Origin: Betaproteobacteria bacterium
GTDB lineage: Bacteria > Pseudomonadota > Gammaproteobacteria > Burkholderiales > SG8-39
Assembly (NCBI GenBank): GCA_005881575.1
Contig: VBCA01000037.1
Span: 1 to 47,444, forward strand
Direction: 5' to 3'
Length of the DNA stretch: 47,444 bases
Position 1 is the first letter of the stretch; each line of letters opens with the position of its first letter. Below are positions 1 through 8,337 of this stretch, one piece after another. The notes below the pieces were generated by a model, which ran no database searches, had not been told where the DNA came from, and was given only the letters and a program-made list of their open reading frames with translations. Made by a program: the position numbers and the translations under genes.

Positions 1-531
1 ATCAACGCCTTCGCCTACGAGCCGATCGTCACCTGCTACCTGAAGTATCCGGAGTCGGTATCGCTGCCCGCGCCCATGCTCGGCTTCAGCGGAGGAATCG
101 CGCAGTGGGTGTTCGACCGCGGCCGGCTCGGCGGCCCGAAAGGCCTGCTCGCCGCCGTGATCAGCGCGTCAGGCGCGCACGAGCAGCTCGCGAAGGAAGA
201 GCTGGCGGCGCGGATCGGGACCGAATTGAAAGCGGCGCTCGGCGAGCTGCCCGCGCCGCAATGGTCGCAGGTCATCACCGAAAAGCGCGCGACGTTCTCC
301 TGCGCGCCGGCGCTCGAGCGGCCCGAAGCGCTTACCGCAATTCCCGGCCTCGCGCTCGCGGGAGACTATGTCGCAAGCGAATACCCGGGGACGCTGGAGG
401 CCGCCGTGAGGAGCGGGATTACTGCGGCGACAGCGTTAATCGGAGACTTCGCGCGCGGTAACCATCGCCTGACGGCTACGGCTCCGGAATCTGGAGATCG
501 CGGCAGATCTTCCGGGCCAGGAAATCATTGA
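1..531 (+). CDS. hpnE: Hydroxysqualene dehydroxylase HpnE, C-terminal part
   Basis: The reading frame is open from the first base, so the 5' part lies outside the window; 176 residues remain. The segment LAGDYVASEYPGTLEAAVRSG is the C-terminal FAD-binding signature of the squalene-associated amine-oxidase-like family, and the preceding IAQWVFDRGR and PQWSQVITEKRATFSC stretches fit HpnE. The enzyme removes the hydroxyl of hydroxysqualene to give squalene for hopanoid synthesis. The protein runs about 30 residues past the usual end (IGDFARGNHR onward) into low-complexity sequence that overlaps the 3' end of the convergent hicA by 56 bases, so the native stop may have been lost when the neighbouring block arrived. 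Family call is firm; the function of the tail is unknown. Confidence 0.85.
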   Translation: MNAFAYEPIVTCYLKYPESVSLPAPMLGFSGGIAQWVFDRGRLGGPKGLLAAVISASGAHEQLAKEELAARIGTELKAALGELPAPQWSQVITEKRATFSCAPALERPEALTAIPGLALAGDYVASEYPGTLEAAVRSGITAATALIGDFARGNHRLTATAPESGDRGRSSGPGNH

Positions 532-661
532 TCTCGCGGTGTCGGGGAACAGAGGTTGCCTTTCGCGTCACCCGATTCACGAACACGGAATGGGCTCCAC
601 CTTCCCGCAGAAGAACGCAACCGTGTTGCTGAAGATGCCGAACGAGATCGAGCCGCTTCAT
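476..661 (-). CDS. hicA: HicA-family mRNA interferase toxin
   Basis: A 61-residue protein with the double-stranded-RNA-binding-like fold pattern of HicA: N-terminal helix (KRLDLVRHLQQHG), strand, GGAHSVF turn with the catalytic His at residue 24, then the C-terminal helix EINDFLARKICRDLQI. Family members cut mRNA when released from HicB. Most HicA proteins have Ser before the His; here it is Ala. The ATG overlaps the hicB stop (ATGA), so translation should be coupled, antitoxin first. The stop codon lies inside the 3' end of the convergent hpnE frame. Confidence 0.8.
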   Translation of the reverse strand: MKRLDLVRHLQQHGCVLLREGGAHSVFVNRVTRKATSVPRHREINDFLARKICRDLQIPEP

Positions 662-876
662 GCCTCCGGCAGCGACAGGGGCTCACGAATGACGTTTTGT
701 CCTTTGATAGATTCCTCGGAAAGCACGCGGTTTGCCTCAAGAACCAGTTCCACCGCTTCGGCGAGATTGGCCCGCGCTTCATCTAGCGTGGCGCCCTGCG
801 TATTGGCTCCCGGGAGCTCTTCGACGAAACCTATATACCCCTCGGAGACTTTCTGAAACACGGCGGTAAATTCCAT
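658..876 (-). CDS. hicB: HicB-family antitoxin
   Basis: A 72-residue protein made of the partial RNase-H-like HicB domain: FTAVFQKVSEGYIGFVEELPGANTQGATLDEARANLAEAVELVLEANR carries the usual strand-strand-helix pattern with the LPG and GxTxxEA motifs. There is no clear C-terminal helix-turn-helix, so it belongs to the short HicB-like type and may neutralise HicA without binding DNA strongly itself. Its ATG overlaps the stop of the upstream HAD gene (TAATG) and its stop overlaps the hicA start (ATGA), so all three genes are translationally linked. Confidence 0.8.
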   Translation of the reverse strand: MEFTAVFQKVSEGYIGFVEELPGANTQGATLDEARANLAEAVELVLEANRVLSEESIKGQNVIREPLSLPEA

Positions 877-1607
877 TACTGTACCTCGGGTCCAATCGAA
901 GGGCGAATTATAGCGCGTCCCGTTCGCGAAGCTCGCCGCGAAAGCTCATCCAGGCTCTCCAAAAACAACCCATCCTCTGAAAAATCGCGAACCGCGCCCT
1001 CGGAAGCAAGTCGCGCGGCGCGGACGCCTGAACCGACGCCGATGAACGGAATGCCCAGAGCGCGACATGCACGAGCATCCCAAACTCCGTCTCCGACATA
1101 AACGGTGCCGGCAAACGGCCCTCCATACCGCTCGCCTGCTCTCTGCTCCGAGAGCTTCATAATAGACTCTCTTTCGAGTGCGTCGTCTGCCGATGCCGCC
1201 GGATAGTCGTCAAAGCACATCCCGGCGCTTGCCATCTTGAGGCGGGCAGAATCACGCCAACTTCCGGTAGCCAGGGAAACTCGATGCGAGTCGCTACACG
1301 CGAGCCGAGACAGCAATCGGCCGGCGCCTGCGACTGGTGCAAATGGAGACTGCAATGAAGCGACGGCGAGCAACTCGATGAAGTGCTCACGAAATCGCGA
1401 AACGTCCAGCGCGATCGGCGGCCGGCCCATGCGCGACGCGTAAATCTCATGGAAGATGCCGGCATCGGTCACGTGCGGATAATGCGACCAATCGCTGTCG
1501 ATGTCGGTGAATCCGAACACCTCTGCGAATGAGCGGACAAAGCACTCCCCATCGACCTTCATGGTCTCCATGAGAGTGCCGTCGATGTCGAACATAACCA
1601 GTTGCAT
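876..1607 (-). CDS. HAD-family hydrolase (phosphatase-like)
   Basis: A 243-residue haloacid-dehalogenase-superfamily protein. Motif I is FDIDGTL at residues 6-12 with nucleophile Asp7 and acid/base Asp9. A helical cap follows (about 20-90), then motif II LATGSW and motif III/IV YVGDGVWDARACRALGIPFIGVGSG near residues 169-193. This arrangement fits phosphoglycolate-phosphatase-like enzymes, but the substrate cannot be read from sequence. The gene lies 24 bases after a GNAT gene and its TAA overlaps the hicB ATG by one base. The last 15 or so residues (ASRTGRAIIRPSIG) look like added tail sequence. Confidence 0.8.
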   Translation of the reverse strand: MQLVMFDIDGTLMETMKVDGECFVRSFAEVFGFTDIDSDWSHYPHVTDAGIFHEIYASRMGRPPIALDVSRFREHFIELLAVASLQSPFAPVAGAGRLLSRLACSDSHRVSLATGSWRDSARLKMASAGMCFDDYPAASADDALERESIMKLSEQRAGERYGGPFAGTVYVGDGVWDARACRALGIPFIGVGSGVRAARLASEGAVRDFSEDGLFLESLDELSRRASRTGRAIIRPSIGPEVQ

Positions 1608-1631
1608 GCAAGTTCGTCCGCTCGAACACCT

Positions 1632-2036
1632 TTAGGTGCCAGATGTCCTTGCGCCTGGACGCTCCATTGCGACTTCAGATTCGCTGAAGCCAAGCTTCTC
1701 ATAGAACGCAGCAACACCCGTCGGGACCGCGCGCAGAACCCAAGTGATTCGCCGGTCGTCGCCCATGGCTGCTTTGATCAGGGCGCGGCCTACGCCCTTT
1801 CGCCGGTGCTTCTCGGCCACGACGAGCATCGAGATGTATCCATTCGCTATACCGTCGCAAAGGGCGCGCAAGAAGCCCAGCACCTCGCCGCCCTCGACGG
1901 CCACAAGCGCCAGCTGCGACCGTGAGAGGAGTTTTCCGAAGTCCTCTGCGTCGGAAACTCCGCGCTCCCACCCGTTAACGACAAGCAGGCGCCGGGCCGC
2001 TTCGACCTCCGACGGTTGAATGGCGCGAATCTCCAT
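1632..2036 (-). CDS. GNAT-family N-acetyltransferase
   Basis: A 134-residue single-domain GNAT protein. The acetyl-CoA pyrophosphate loop is RRKGVGRAL (motif A, Q/R-x-x-G-x-G/A pattern) near residues 78-86, preceded by the strand YISMLVV and followed by the C-terminal YEKLGF motif B. The acceptor substrate is unknown; small members of this kind acetylate amines or protein N-termini. It sits 25 bases downstream of the Bug binding-protein gene and 24 bases upstream of the HAD gene on the same strand, which suggests one transcript. Confidence 0.8.
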   Translation of the reverse strand: MEIRAIQPSEVEAARRLLVVNGWERGVSDAEDFGKLLSRSQLALVAVEGGEVLGFLRALCDGIANGYISMLVVAEKHRRKGVGRALIKAAMGDDRRITWVLRAVPTGVAAFYEKLGFSESEVAMERPGARTSGT

Positions 2037-2061
2037 CTGACGACCGAATGACGGACTCGTA

Positions 2062-3024
2062 CTATCGAGGCTTGATCCCAGCGGCCCGGATGACGCGCGC
2101 TGCGCTCTCGTGCTCCGTCGCGACGAAATGCACGAACTCGGTCTGCGTCATGCTCATCGGATCGGCCCCGTTCTTTGCAAGCCGTTCGCGTACATCCGGC
2201 TCGGCAACCGCACGCGCGACGCTCTTCGCTAGCTTGTTTACCACGCGGGCCGGGGTACCGACCGGCGCCCAAATTCCGTACCAAATTGTGAAATCGAAGC
2301 CAGAGACTCCCGCTTCTCCGAGCGTTGGCACCTCCGGCAGAATGCTGGAGCGCTGTGCGCTGCTCACACCCAGGCCCATGAGCCTGCCTTCGCGAATTTG
2401 GGGCAGCGCGAGCGAGATCGGCGACATCCAATAGGTGATGCGCCCCGCTATCGTGTCGGTGATCGCCTGGGTCGGTGTCAGAGGAACATGTATCGCTTTG
2501 ATGCCCGTCTCGAGGTTGAATTTCTCGACTCCCAGGTGAGTAGCGGTGCCCACGCCGGCGGAGCTGAACTTGAACTCACCCGGCTTTGCCTTCGCTGCCG
2601 CAATCAGTTCGCCGACCGTCTTGACGCCGGCCGATTTACCTACGACAAGGACGAAGGGTTGCTTGGCGAGCGGAGCAATCGGGATAAAGTCCTTCAGCGG
2701 GTCATATGCATGGTTCGTCAAGAGCTCGGCGCCGTAGGTGTGAGCGCTGCTGTTGGCGAGCAATGTGTAACCGTCGGGGGGGGATTTCGCAACCAAGGCG
2801 GGGCCGACCGTTCCGCCCGCACCCGCGTGGTTCTCGACAGTCACGGGCTGGCCCAACACTTCGGAGAGCTTCCCGGTGACGGCCCGGGTAACTACGTCGA
2901 CTCCGCTGCCGGCGCCGAATGGCTCGATCACCTGCACCGACTTCGCCGGATACCCTTGGAAGAACGCGCAGGCCGCAGAGAATGCACCAACAGCAAATAC
3001 GGCAAGAAGTCTTTCTGTTTTCAT
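2062..3024 (-). CDS. Bug/TctC-family periplasmic substrate-binding protein
   Basis: A 320-residue periplasmic solute-binding protein. An N-terminal signal sequence ([20 protein letters not shown]) is followed by [23 protein letters not shown], the Bug-family opening in which the loop after the first strand binds carboxylate ligands. The remainder keeps family landmarks: [32 protein letters not shown]-like segment, and [14 protein letters not shown]. Such proteins usually capture organic acids for tripartite TctABC transport or act as sensors; no tctA or tctB lies nearby, so it is an orphan. The ATG overlaps the lipoprotein stop by four bases. Confidence 0.9.
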   Translation of the reverse strand: MKTERLLAVFAVGAFSAACAFFQGYPAKSVQVIEPFGAGSGVDVVTRAVTGKLSEVLGQPVTVENHAGAGGTVGPALVAKSPPDGYTLLANSSAHTYGAELLTNHAYDPLKDFIPIAPLAKQPFVLVVGKSAGVKTVGELIAAAKAKPGEFKFSSAGVGTATHLGVEKFNLETGIKAIHVPLTPTQAITDTIAGRITYWMSPISLALPQIREGRLMGLGVSSAQRSSILPEVPTLGEAGVSGFDFTIWYGIWAPVGTPARVVNKLAKSVARAVAEPDVRERLAKNGADPMSMTQTEFVHFVATEHESAARVIRAAGIKPR

Positions 3025-3398
3025 TCTCTAGGGTTCTCCGAAGGTTGCAGGTTGTTCTCCGCGAGCGTATTTAGAGCAACGAGTGCGAGATGAGCGACGC
3101 CGCGGCCAAGATCGCGGGAATTCTCACCCGGCTTCCACGTCCGCTCCCAGATCGACACTGATTCCCAAGACGCGACCTCGACACCAGAAGCACTCAGTAA
3201 TGTCCACCGGTACTTAAAGCGATTGACGTTACTGTGAAACAAGAACACGTCCGTAGTAAGCGGGGACGTTGGCGACACCAACCTGAACTGGAGGCCGTGG
3301 GGACCTCGAGTATCAAGCGGCGTGCCTTCTAAGATGCCGCCGGCACAGGCGACAAGAACTATCGGGAGCAACGTCAGGACTGTACGAGGGTAGCTCAT
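3021..3398 (-). CDS. Putative lipoprotein, YcfL (DUF1425)-like
   Basis: A 125-residue protein with a lipoprotein signal: MSYPRTVLTLLPIVLVAC with Cys18 in a VAC-AG lipobox. After it, the segment TTDVFLFHSNVNRFKYRWTLLSASGVEV resembles the beta-sandwich core of YcfL/DUF1425 outer-membrane lipoproteins, where a FxYRWxWxDxxGxE pattern is typical; this match is from memory and only moderate. The C-terminus NTLAENNLQPSENP is polar. Its stop overlaps the ATG of the Bug gene (ATGA), so the two should be co-translated. An unrelated small lipoprotein is the alternative. Confidence 0.6.
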   Translation of the reverse strand: MSYPRTVLTLLPIVLVACAGGILEGTPLDTRGPHGLQFRLVSPTSPLTTDVFLFHSNVNRFKYRWTLLSASGVEVASWESVSIWERTWKPGENSRDLGRGVAHLALVALNTLAENNLQPSENPRE

Positions 3399-3467
3399 TT
3401 ATGCAGCCTCAGCTCTTTGTCTGTGATAAGTGTGCGCTGGCATGTAGACCGCTCAATGCTGAGTCAC

Positions 3468-4349
3468 CTACAGCCCGATCGCGCGCAGATCGATGCGCCC
3501 TTTCCTCACCGGCGGGCACCAGAGGAAGACACCGGTCACCGGCCGCGTAAACGTAAACAGCGCGTCGGTCGTCCCGTCCTCCGCGCCCGCCATGCGCTTC
3601 AACTGCGCCTCGAAGGCGTCGAGCGATTTGCCGAAGGCGACGAATACGAGTCCCGCGCGCGTCGCATCCGCCCAGGGCATCGAGCGCCGCAGCACGAAGG
3701 CTTCGGGCGAAAAGCTCTCCTGCGTGGTGCGCTTCACGTGCGCCGAAGGCGGCGCGTTTCCGATCTCCTTGTTGTCGGTTTTGCGCCGGCCGATGGTGTC
3801 GTCCTGCTGTTTCCGCGGCATCGCGGCGAATTTCTCAAAGTCGTGCACCCACTGCTGCACGGCGGCGAAGCTCGCGCCACCGATTCCCGCCCGCTTGTCG
3901 CGCACGATCGCGGCCTCGGCGGCTTTCTTCCCCTTCGGGTTCTCGGTGCCGTCCTCGTAGCCGGTGAGATCGAGCCCGCGGCCGTGCTTGAATCCGTCGA
4001 CGACGCCGCTCGTCTCGAAAGCGGGCGCGAGGATCTTCTCGATCGCGCGCGCGCGGAGCACGATGTCGCCGCGGTCTTCGCCGCGCAGCCAGCACCAGAG
4101 CGCGGCCGGAGTCGATGGCACGTCGACGCCTTCGCCCTTGTGATGCGGAAACGGGCGCAGCCCCTCGATCCTCTTTTGCAGCGCGAACAGCAGGACGGCG
4201 CCCAAGCCCACGACACAGCTCTCACCGTCCGCGATCGCGGCCAGGGCCCGCAGCGCGGCTTGCGGGCGCGCGCCCTGCTTCAAGCCGAAGGTGAGATAGC
4301 GCGCGTGCCGCGGAATAGGCGCCAGGATTCCGGGTTGGGCGTTCTTCAA
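3468..4349 (-). CDS. DyP-type haem peroxidase (YfeX-like)
   Basis: A 293-residue dye-decolourising peroxidase, the usual length for the short YfeX/DyPB type. The diagnostic GxxDG motif is GYEDG at residues 130-134 with distal Asp133; the proximal haem ligand is His204 (SAHVKRTT) and a distal Arg lies in VLRRSMPW at 221-222. There is no signal peptide, so it is cytoplasmic, and the C-terminus lacks an encapsulin-targeting tail. The start appears to be TTG with an AAGGGGA ribosome site seven bases upstream, giving MKNAQPGILAPIPRHARYLTF, which matches the usual family N-terminus. It follows radA on the same strand after 23 bases and may share its transcript. Confidence 0.88.
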   Translation of the reverse strand: MKNAQPGILAPIPRHARYLTFGLKQGARPQAALRALAAIADGESCVVGLGAVLLFALQKRIEGLRPFPHHKGEGVDVPSTPAALWCWLRGEDRGDIVLRARAIEKILAPAFETSGVVDGFKHGRGLDLTGYEDGTENPKGKKAAEAAIVRDKRAGIGGASFAAVQQWVHDFEKFAAMPRKQQDDTIGRRKTDNKEIGNAPPSAHVKRTTQESFSPEAFVLRRSMPWADATRAGLVFVAFGKSLDAFEAQLKRMAGAEDGTTDALFTFTRPVTGVFLWCPPVRKGRIDLRAIGL

Positions 4350-4372
4350 GGCTCGTCCCCTTCGGCTCGATT

Positions 4373-5728
4373 CTAGGCCCGAAACCTCGCGATCGCATCC
4401 GCGACGCGCTCGACGGCGACGATCTCGAGCCCGTCGATCTTCTGCTTCGGCTGATTCGCCCTGGGGACGATCGCCTGGGTGAAGCCGAGCTTGGCGGCCT
4501 CCCTCAGCCGCTCCTGTCCGCGCGGCGCGGGGCGCACCTCGCCCGCCAAGCCGATCTCGCCGAACACCGCGAGCTTCGCAGGCAGCGGCTTGTCGACGTG
4601 CGAGGAGACGATCGCGAGCAGCACCGCGAGGTCGGCGGCGGGCTCGCTGATGCGCACGCCGCCCACCGCATTCACGAACACGTCCTGATCGTAGCAGGCG
4701 ATGCCCGCGTGGCGGTGCAGCACCGCGAGCAGCATCGCGAGGCGGTTCTGCTCCAGGCCCACTGTCAGCCGCCGCGGATTGGGCGCGTGCGCCGCGTCAA
4801 CCAGCGCCTGGATCTCGACCAGCAGCGGCCGCGTGCCCTCCTGCGCGACGAGGATGCACGAGCCCGAGACTTCGCCGGAGTGCTGCGACAGGAAAATCGC
4901 CGACGGATTGGAAACCCCGCGCAGGCCCTTGTCGGTCATCGCGAACACGCCGAGCTCGTTCACCGCGCCGAAGCGGTTCTTGAAGGCGCGGATGAGGCGG
5001 AAGCTCTGGTGCGTGTCGCCTTCGAAGTACAGCACCGCGTCTACGATGTGTTCCACGACTCGCGGGCCCGCGATCGCGCCCTCCTTGGTGACGTGGCCGA
5101 CGAGCACCACGACCGCGCCGCTCGCCTTGGCGTAGCGCGTGAGGTGCGCCACGCACTCGCGCACCTGCGCGACAGAGCCCGGCGCCGAGGTGAGCTGCTC
5201 CGAGTACAGCGTCTGGATCGAATCGACGACGGCGATCTCGGGCTTCGCCTTCTCCAGCGTCGCGAGAATGCGCTCGAGCTGGATCTCGGCGAGCAGCTCG
5301 AGCTTTCCTGAGTCGAGCGCAAGGCGCCGCGCACGCAGCGCGATCTGCTCGGCGGACTCCTCGCCGCTTACGTATACAGCCTTGTGCGAGCCGCTCATGC
5401 GCGCCAGGACCTGGAGGAGGAGCGTGGATTTCCCCACGCCCGGGTCGCCCCCGATCAGCACCACCTCGCCCGCGACGAATCCGCCGCCGAGCACCCGGTC
5501 GAGCTCTTCCATCCCGCTCGCCATCCGCGGCGCGTCGCGCGCGCTCACCTCCGCGAGCCGCTTGAGCTCCGAGCTTTTCGTGACGCCTGAAAAGCGGTTT
5601 CTGGGCGTCGACTCCGCGACCCCTTCGACCAGCGTGTTCCAGGCGCCGCAGTGCGAGCACTGTCCCTGCCACTTCGGCGACTCGCCGCCGCATTCGGTGC
5701 AGGCGTAGACGCTCCTCGCCTTGGCCAT
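4373..5728 (-). CDS. radA: DNA repair protein RadA (Sms)
   Basis: A 451-residue branch-migration ATPase acting in recombinational repair. The N-terminal zinc finger has CTECG and CSHCG pairs (Cys10, 13, 24, 27). A RecA-like ATPase follows with Walker A GGDPGVGKST, then the RadA-specific KNRFG motif, and a C-terminal Lon-protease-like domain. The frame is open further upstream, but MAKARSVYACTECG is the family start, and a GGAGG site lies eight bases before this ATG. The start overlaps the alr stop as TGATG, so radA is coupled to alr. Confidence 0.96.
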   Translation of the reverse strand: MAKARSVYACTECGGESPKWQGQCSHCGAWNTLVEGVAESTPRNRFSGVTKSSELKRLAEVSARDAPRMASGMEELDRVLGGGFVAGEVVLIGGDPGVGKSTLLLQVLARMSGSHKAVYVSGEESAEQIALRARRLALDSGKLELLAEIQLERILATLEKAKPEIAVVDSIQTLYSEQLTSAPGSVAQVRECVAHLTRYAKASGAVVVLVGHVTKEGAIAGPRVVEHIVDAVLYFEGDTHQSFRLIRAFKNRFGAVNELGVFAMTDKGLRGVSNPSAIFLSQHSGEVSGSCILVAQEGTRPLLVEIQALVDAAHAPNPRRLTVGLEQNRLAMLLAVLHRHAGIACYDQDVFVNAVGGVRISEPAADLAVLLAIVSSHVDKPLPAKLAVFGEIGLAGEVRPAPRGQERLREAAKLGFTQAIVPRANQPKQKIDGLEIVAVERVADAIARFRA

Positions 5729-6795
5729 CAGGGCGCCTCCGACACGGGCACCCGCTGCGAGATTGCGCACAAGAGCTCATAGCTTACGGTGCCCGCGCTC
5801 GCCGCGACTTCGTCGGCGGACAAGCCTTCGCCCCAGAGAGTCACCGCCGAACCGACCTCTGCGCCGGAAATTCCGCTGACATCGGCGAACAGCATGTCCA
5901 TCGCCACGCGTCCCAGGGTGCGAGTGCGCTTTCCGGCGACGAGGATAGGGGTCCCGGTAGGCGCGTGGCGGGGATAGCCGTCGGCGTAGCCGCAGGCGAC
6001 GACGCCGACGCGCATCCGCGCATCGGCGGTGAAGGTGCAGCCATAGCCGACGCAGTCGCCCGGGCGTAACTCCTTCACCGCAATCAGCTCACTCGTGAGC
6101 GTCATCGCCGGCTTCAGACCCAATTTTTCGGCGCTTTCGTCGGGAAAGGGCGAGCAGCCATAGAGCATGATCCCCGGCCTCACCCAGTCCTTGTGCGCCT
6201 CCGGATAGCGCAGCAGCGCGGCGGAGTTGGCGAGACTCTTCGGAAGATCGACGCCCGCGCTCGCCGCCTCGAAGCGCTCGAGCTGCCAGCGCACGCCGCG
6301 CTTGCCGTCGGCGTCGGCGAAATGCGTCATGAGCGCGATCGCGCCGGCGCCCGGACAGTTGCGCAGGCGCTCGAGCACGCCGCGAAGATCCTCCGCGGGA
6401 AAGCCGAGCCGGTTCATGCCGGTGTTCAGCTTCGCGACCACCGCGATCTTCTTCGGCGGCCGCGCGCGCTCGAGGATGGCGAGCTGCTCCGCGTCGTGCA
6501 CCACGGCGGTGAGACCGTGCGCCGCGATCGGCTCGAGCTCGTCGGGGGAGAAAAATCCCTGAAGGAGCAGTATCGGGCGCCGCTCGCCTAGGCGCCGCAG
6601 CTCGAGCGCCGCTTCCAGTTCGATCAGCGCGAGGCCATCGGCCGCGGCGAGCGCCCGGGCCGCGCGCGCGAGACCGTGACCGTAGGCGTTCGCCTTCACC
6701 ACCGCGCAGATACGCGAGCGCGGCGCGCGCCGCCTCGCCGCATCGAGGTTGTGGCGCAGCGCGGCGGAATCGATGCGGACTCGGATGGGGCGCAT
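5728..6795 (-). CDS. alr: Alanine racemase, PLP-dependent
   Basis: A 355-residue fold-type III racemase that interconverts L- and D-alanine for peptidoglycan. The PLP lysine is Lys34 in AVVKANAYGHG; the second catalytic base Tyr251 is in GDCVGYGCTF; the loop KLNTGMNRLGF and the RPGIMLYG motif are also present. I use the ATG giving MRPIRVRIDSAALRHN rather than the one six codons upstream, as this matches the family N-terminus. It is followed by radA with a one-base overlap and lies opposite lplT, an arrangement common in this class. Confidence 0.95.
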   Translation of the reverse strand: MRPIRVRIDSAALRHNLDAARRRAPRSRICAVVKANAYGHGLARAARALAAADGLALIELEAALELRRLGERRPILLLQGFFSPDELEPIAAHGLTAVVHDAEQLAILERARPPKKIAVVAKLNTGMNRLGFPAEDLRGVLERLRNCPGAGAIALMTHFADADGKRGVRWQLERFEAASAGVDLPKSLANSAALLRYPEAHKDWVRPGIMLYGCSPFPDESAEKLGLKPAMTLTSELIAVKELRPGDCVGYGCTFTADARMRVGVVACGYADGYPRHAPTGTPILVAGKRTRTLGRVAMDMLFADVSGISGAEVGSAVTLWGEGLSADEVAASAGTVSYELLCAISQRVPVSEAP

Positions 6796-6990
6796 GGCCC
6801 GCCATTCGACCACAAAACCGGGATTTCCGGAGAGCGGTCATGCACAAGCTTACGCACCTGACAAATGACTCATGGTATAAAGCGGGCGGCCGAGGGCGTT
6901 TACCTTCCGAGACGCCCGTGCAGGACGCAGGGTATCGATGAATCGCAGCTTCAGCACCCACGACTCCGCTCGACGCAGGCGCCGGCAATC

Positions 6991-8304
6991 ATGAAGCGGG
7001 GTTTCTACACCATCATGGCGGCGCAGTTCTTCAGCTCCCTCGCCGACAACGCCCTGCTGATCGCCGCGATCGCCCAGCTGCTGGAGCTCGACGGACCGGC
7101 GTGGATGGTCCCGCTGCTGAAATTCTTCTTCACCGTGTCCTACGTGGCGCTCGCCGCGTTCGTCGGCGCTTTCGCCGACGCGATCCCTAAGGGCCGGGTG
7201 ATGTTCATCACCAACACGATCAAGATCGCCGGCTGCGTGATGATGTTCTTCACCGACTACGTCGAATTCGCGGGCATTCCCGGCTACGCGCTGGTGCTCG
7301 CCGCGTACGCGGTGGTCGGGTTCGGCGCGGCCGCGTACTCCCCCGCGAAGTACGGGATCCTCACCGAGCTGCTGCCCCCGGAGAAGCTCGTCGCCGCCAA
7401 CGGCTGGATCGAGGGGCTCACCGTCGCATCGATCATCCTCGGGACCGTGCTCGGCGGAGCGCTGATCAGCCCGCGCATCGCCTCGCTGCTGCTCGCGATC
7501 GACGTGCCGCATATCGACACGGGGATCGAAACACCGGCCGAGGCCGCGATCCTCGTCATCTCCGCGATCTACGTCGTCGCCGCGATTTTCAACCTGTTCA
7601 TCCCGGATACCGGCGCGCGCTACGGCCGGCAGCAGACCAATCCCGTGCTGCTGATGCGCGATTTCTACCTCTGCTTCGTGATGCTCTGGAAGGACAAGCT
7701 GGGGCAGGTCTCACTTTCGGTGACCACGCTTTTCTGGGGGGCGGGAGCGACCCTGCAGTTTCTCGTTCTGCAGTGGGCCGCGGGCCACCTCGGGCTCCCG
7801 CTCGACAAAGGCGCGGTGCTCCAGAGCATCACCGCGGCGGGCGTGGCCCTGGGCGCGGTGATTGCCGGACGCTTCATAGCCCTGCGGGACTCCCTCAAGG
7901 TGCTGCCGGCCGGAATCGCGATGGGCGTCGTGGTCGTGGGGATGATCTTCGTGACGAGCATGCCGCTCGTCTACGCCCTGCTGGTCGTGATCGGCGCCAT
8001 GGCGGGATTCTTCGTGGTGCCGATGAATGCGCTGCTGCAGCACCGCGGCTACGTGCTCCTTTCCGCCGGCCATTCGATCGCGGTGCAGAATTTCAACGAG
8101 AACATCTCGATCCTGCTGATGCTCGCCATCTATTCGGCGATGATCAAAGCCAACGTGCACATCAACACCATCATCGTGGCCTTCGGCGCGTTCGTCGTGC
8201 TCGCGATGGGCGCGGTGATGCTGCGCCACCGCTACAACCAGAGCCGCGGCGATTCGCTGCACTTGATCGGAATGAAGACCAGCAAGGAACGCGGATATCC
8301 TTGA
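6991..8304 (+). CDS. lplT: Lysophospholipid transporter LplT (MFS)
   Basis: A 437-residue major-facilitator protein with about 12 hydrophobic segments, starting at MKRGFYTIMAAQFFSSLADNALLI, the family N-terminus; an open frame extends 42 codons upstream but looks non-coding. LplT flips lysophosphatidylethanolamine across the inner membrane for re-acylation. The segment GAFADAIPKGRVM is the MFS loop 2-3 motif, and YSPAKYGILTELLPPEKLVAANGWIEG is characteristic of LplT. No Aas acyltransferase domain is fused or adjacent. It is divergent from alr. Confidence 0.9.
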   Translation: MKRGFYTIMAAQFFSSLADNALLIAAIAQLLELDGPAWMVPLLKFFFTVSYVALAAFVGAFADAIPKGRVMFITNTIKIAGCVMMFFTDYVEFAGIPGYALVLAAYAVVGFGAAAYSPAKYGILTELLPPEKLVAANGWIEGLTVASIILGTVLGGALISPRIASLLLAIDVPHIDTGIETPAEAAILVISAIYVVAAIFNLFIPDTGARYGRQQTNPVLLMRDFYLCFVMLWKDKLGQVSLSVTTLFWGAGATLQFLVLQWAAGHLGLPLDKGAVLQSITAAGVALGAVIAGRFIALRDSLKVLPAGIAMGVVVVGMIFVTSMPLVYALLVVIGAMAGFFVVPMNALLQHRGYVLLSAGHSIAVQNFNENISILLMLAIYSAMIKANVHINTIIVAFGAFVVLAMGAVMLRHRYNQSRGDSLHLIGMKTSKERGYP

Positions 8305-8337
8305 TTTTCCGCCGGGCGCCCCCACGTCTGCAAGACC

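Noticed and set aside
4349-4372. Encapsulin-type cargo link for the DyP peroxidase
   Set aside because: No encapsulin gene is near and the DyP C-terminus (RKGRIDLRAIGL) lacks the usual targeting peptide.
3417-4376. 319-codon plus-strand frame opposite the DyP peroxidase
   Set aside because: Arg-rich antisense shadow; the minus-strand frame has all peroxidase motifs.
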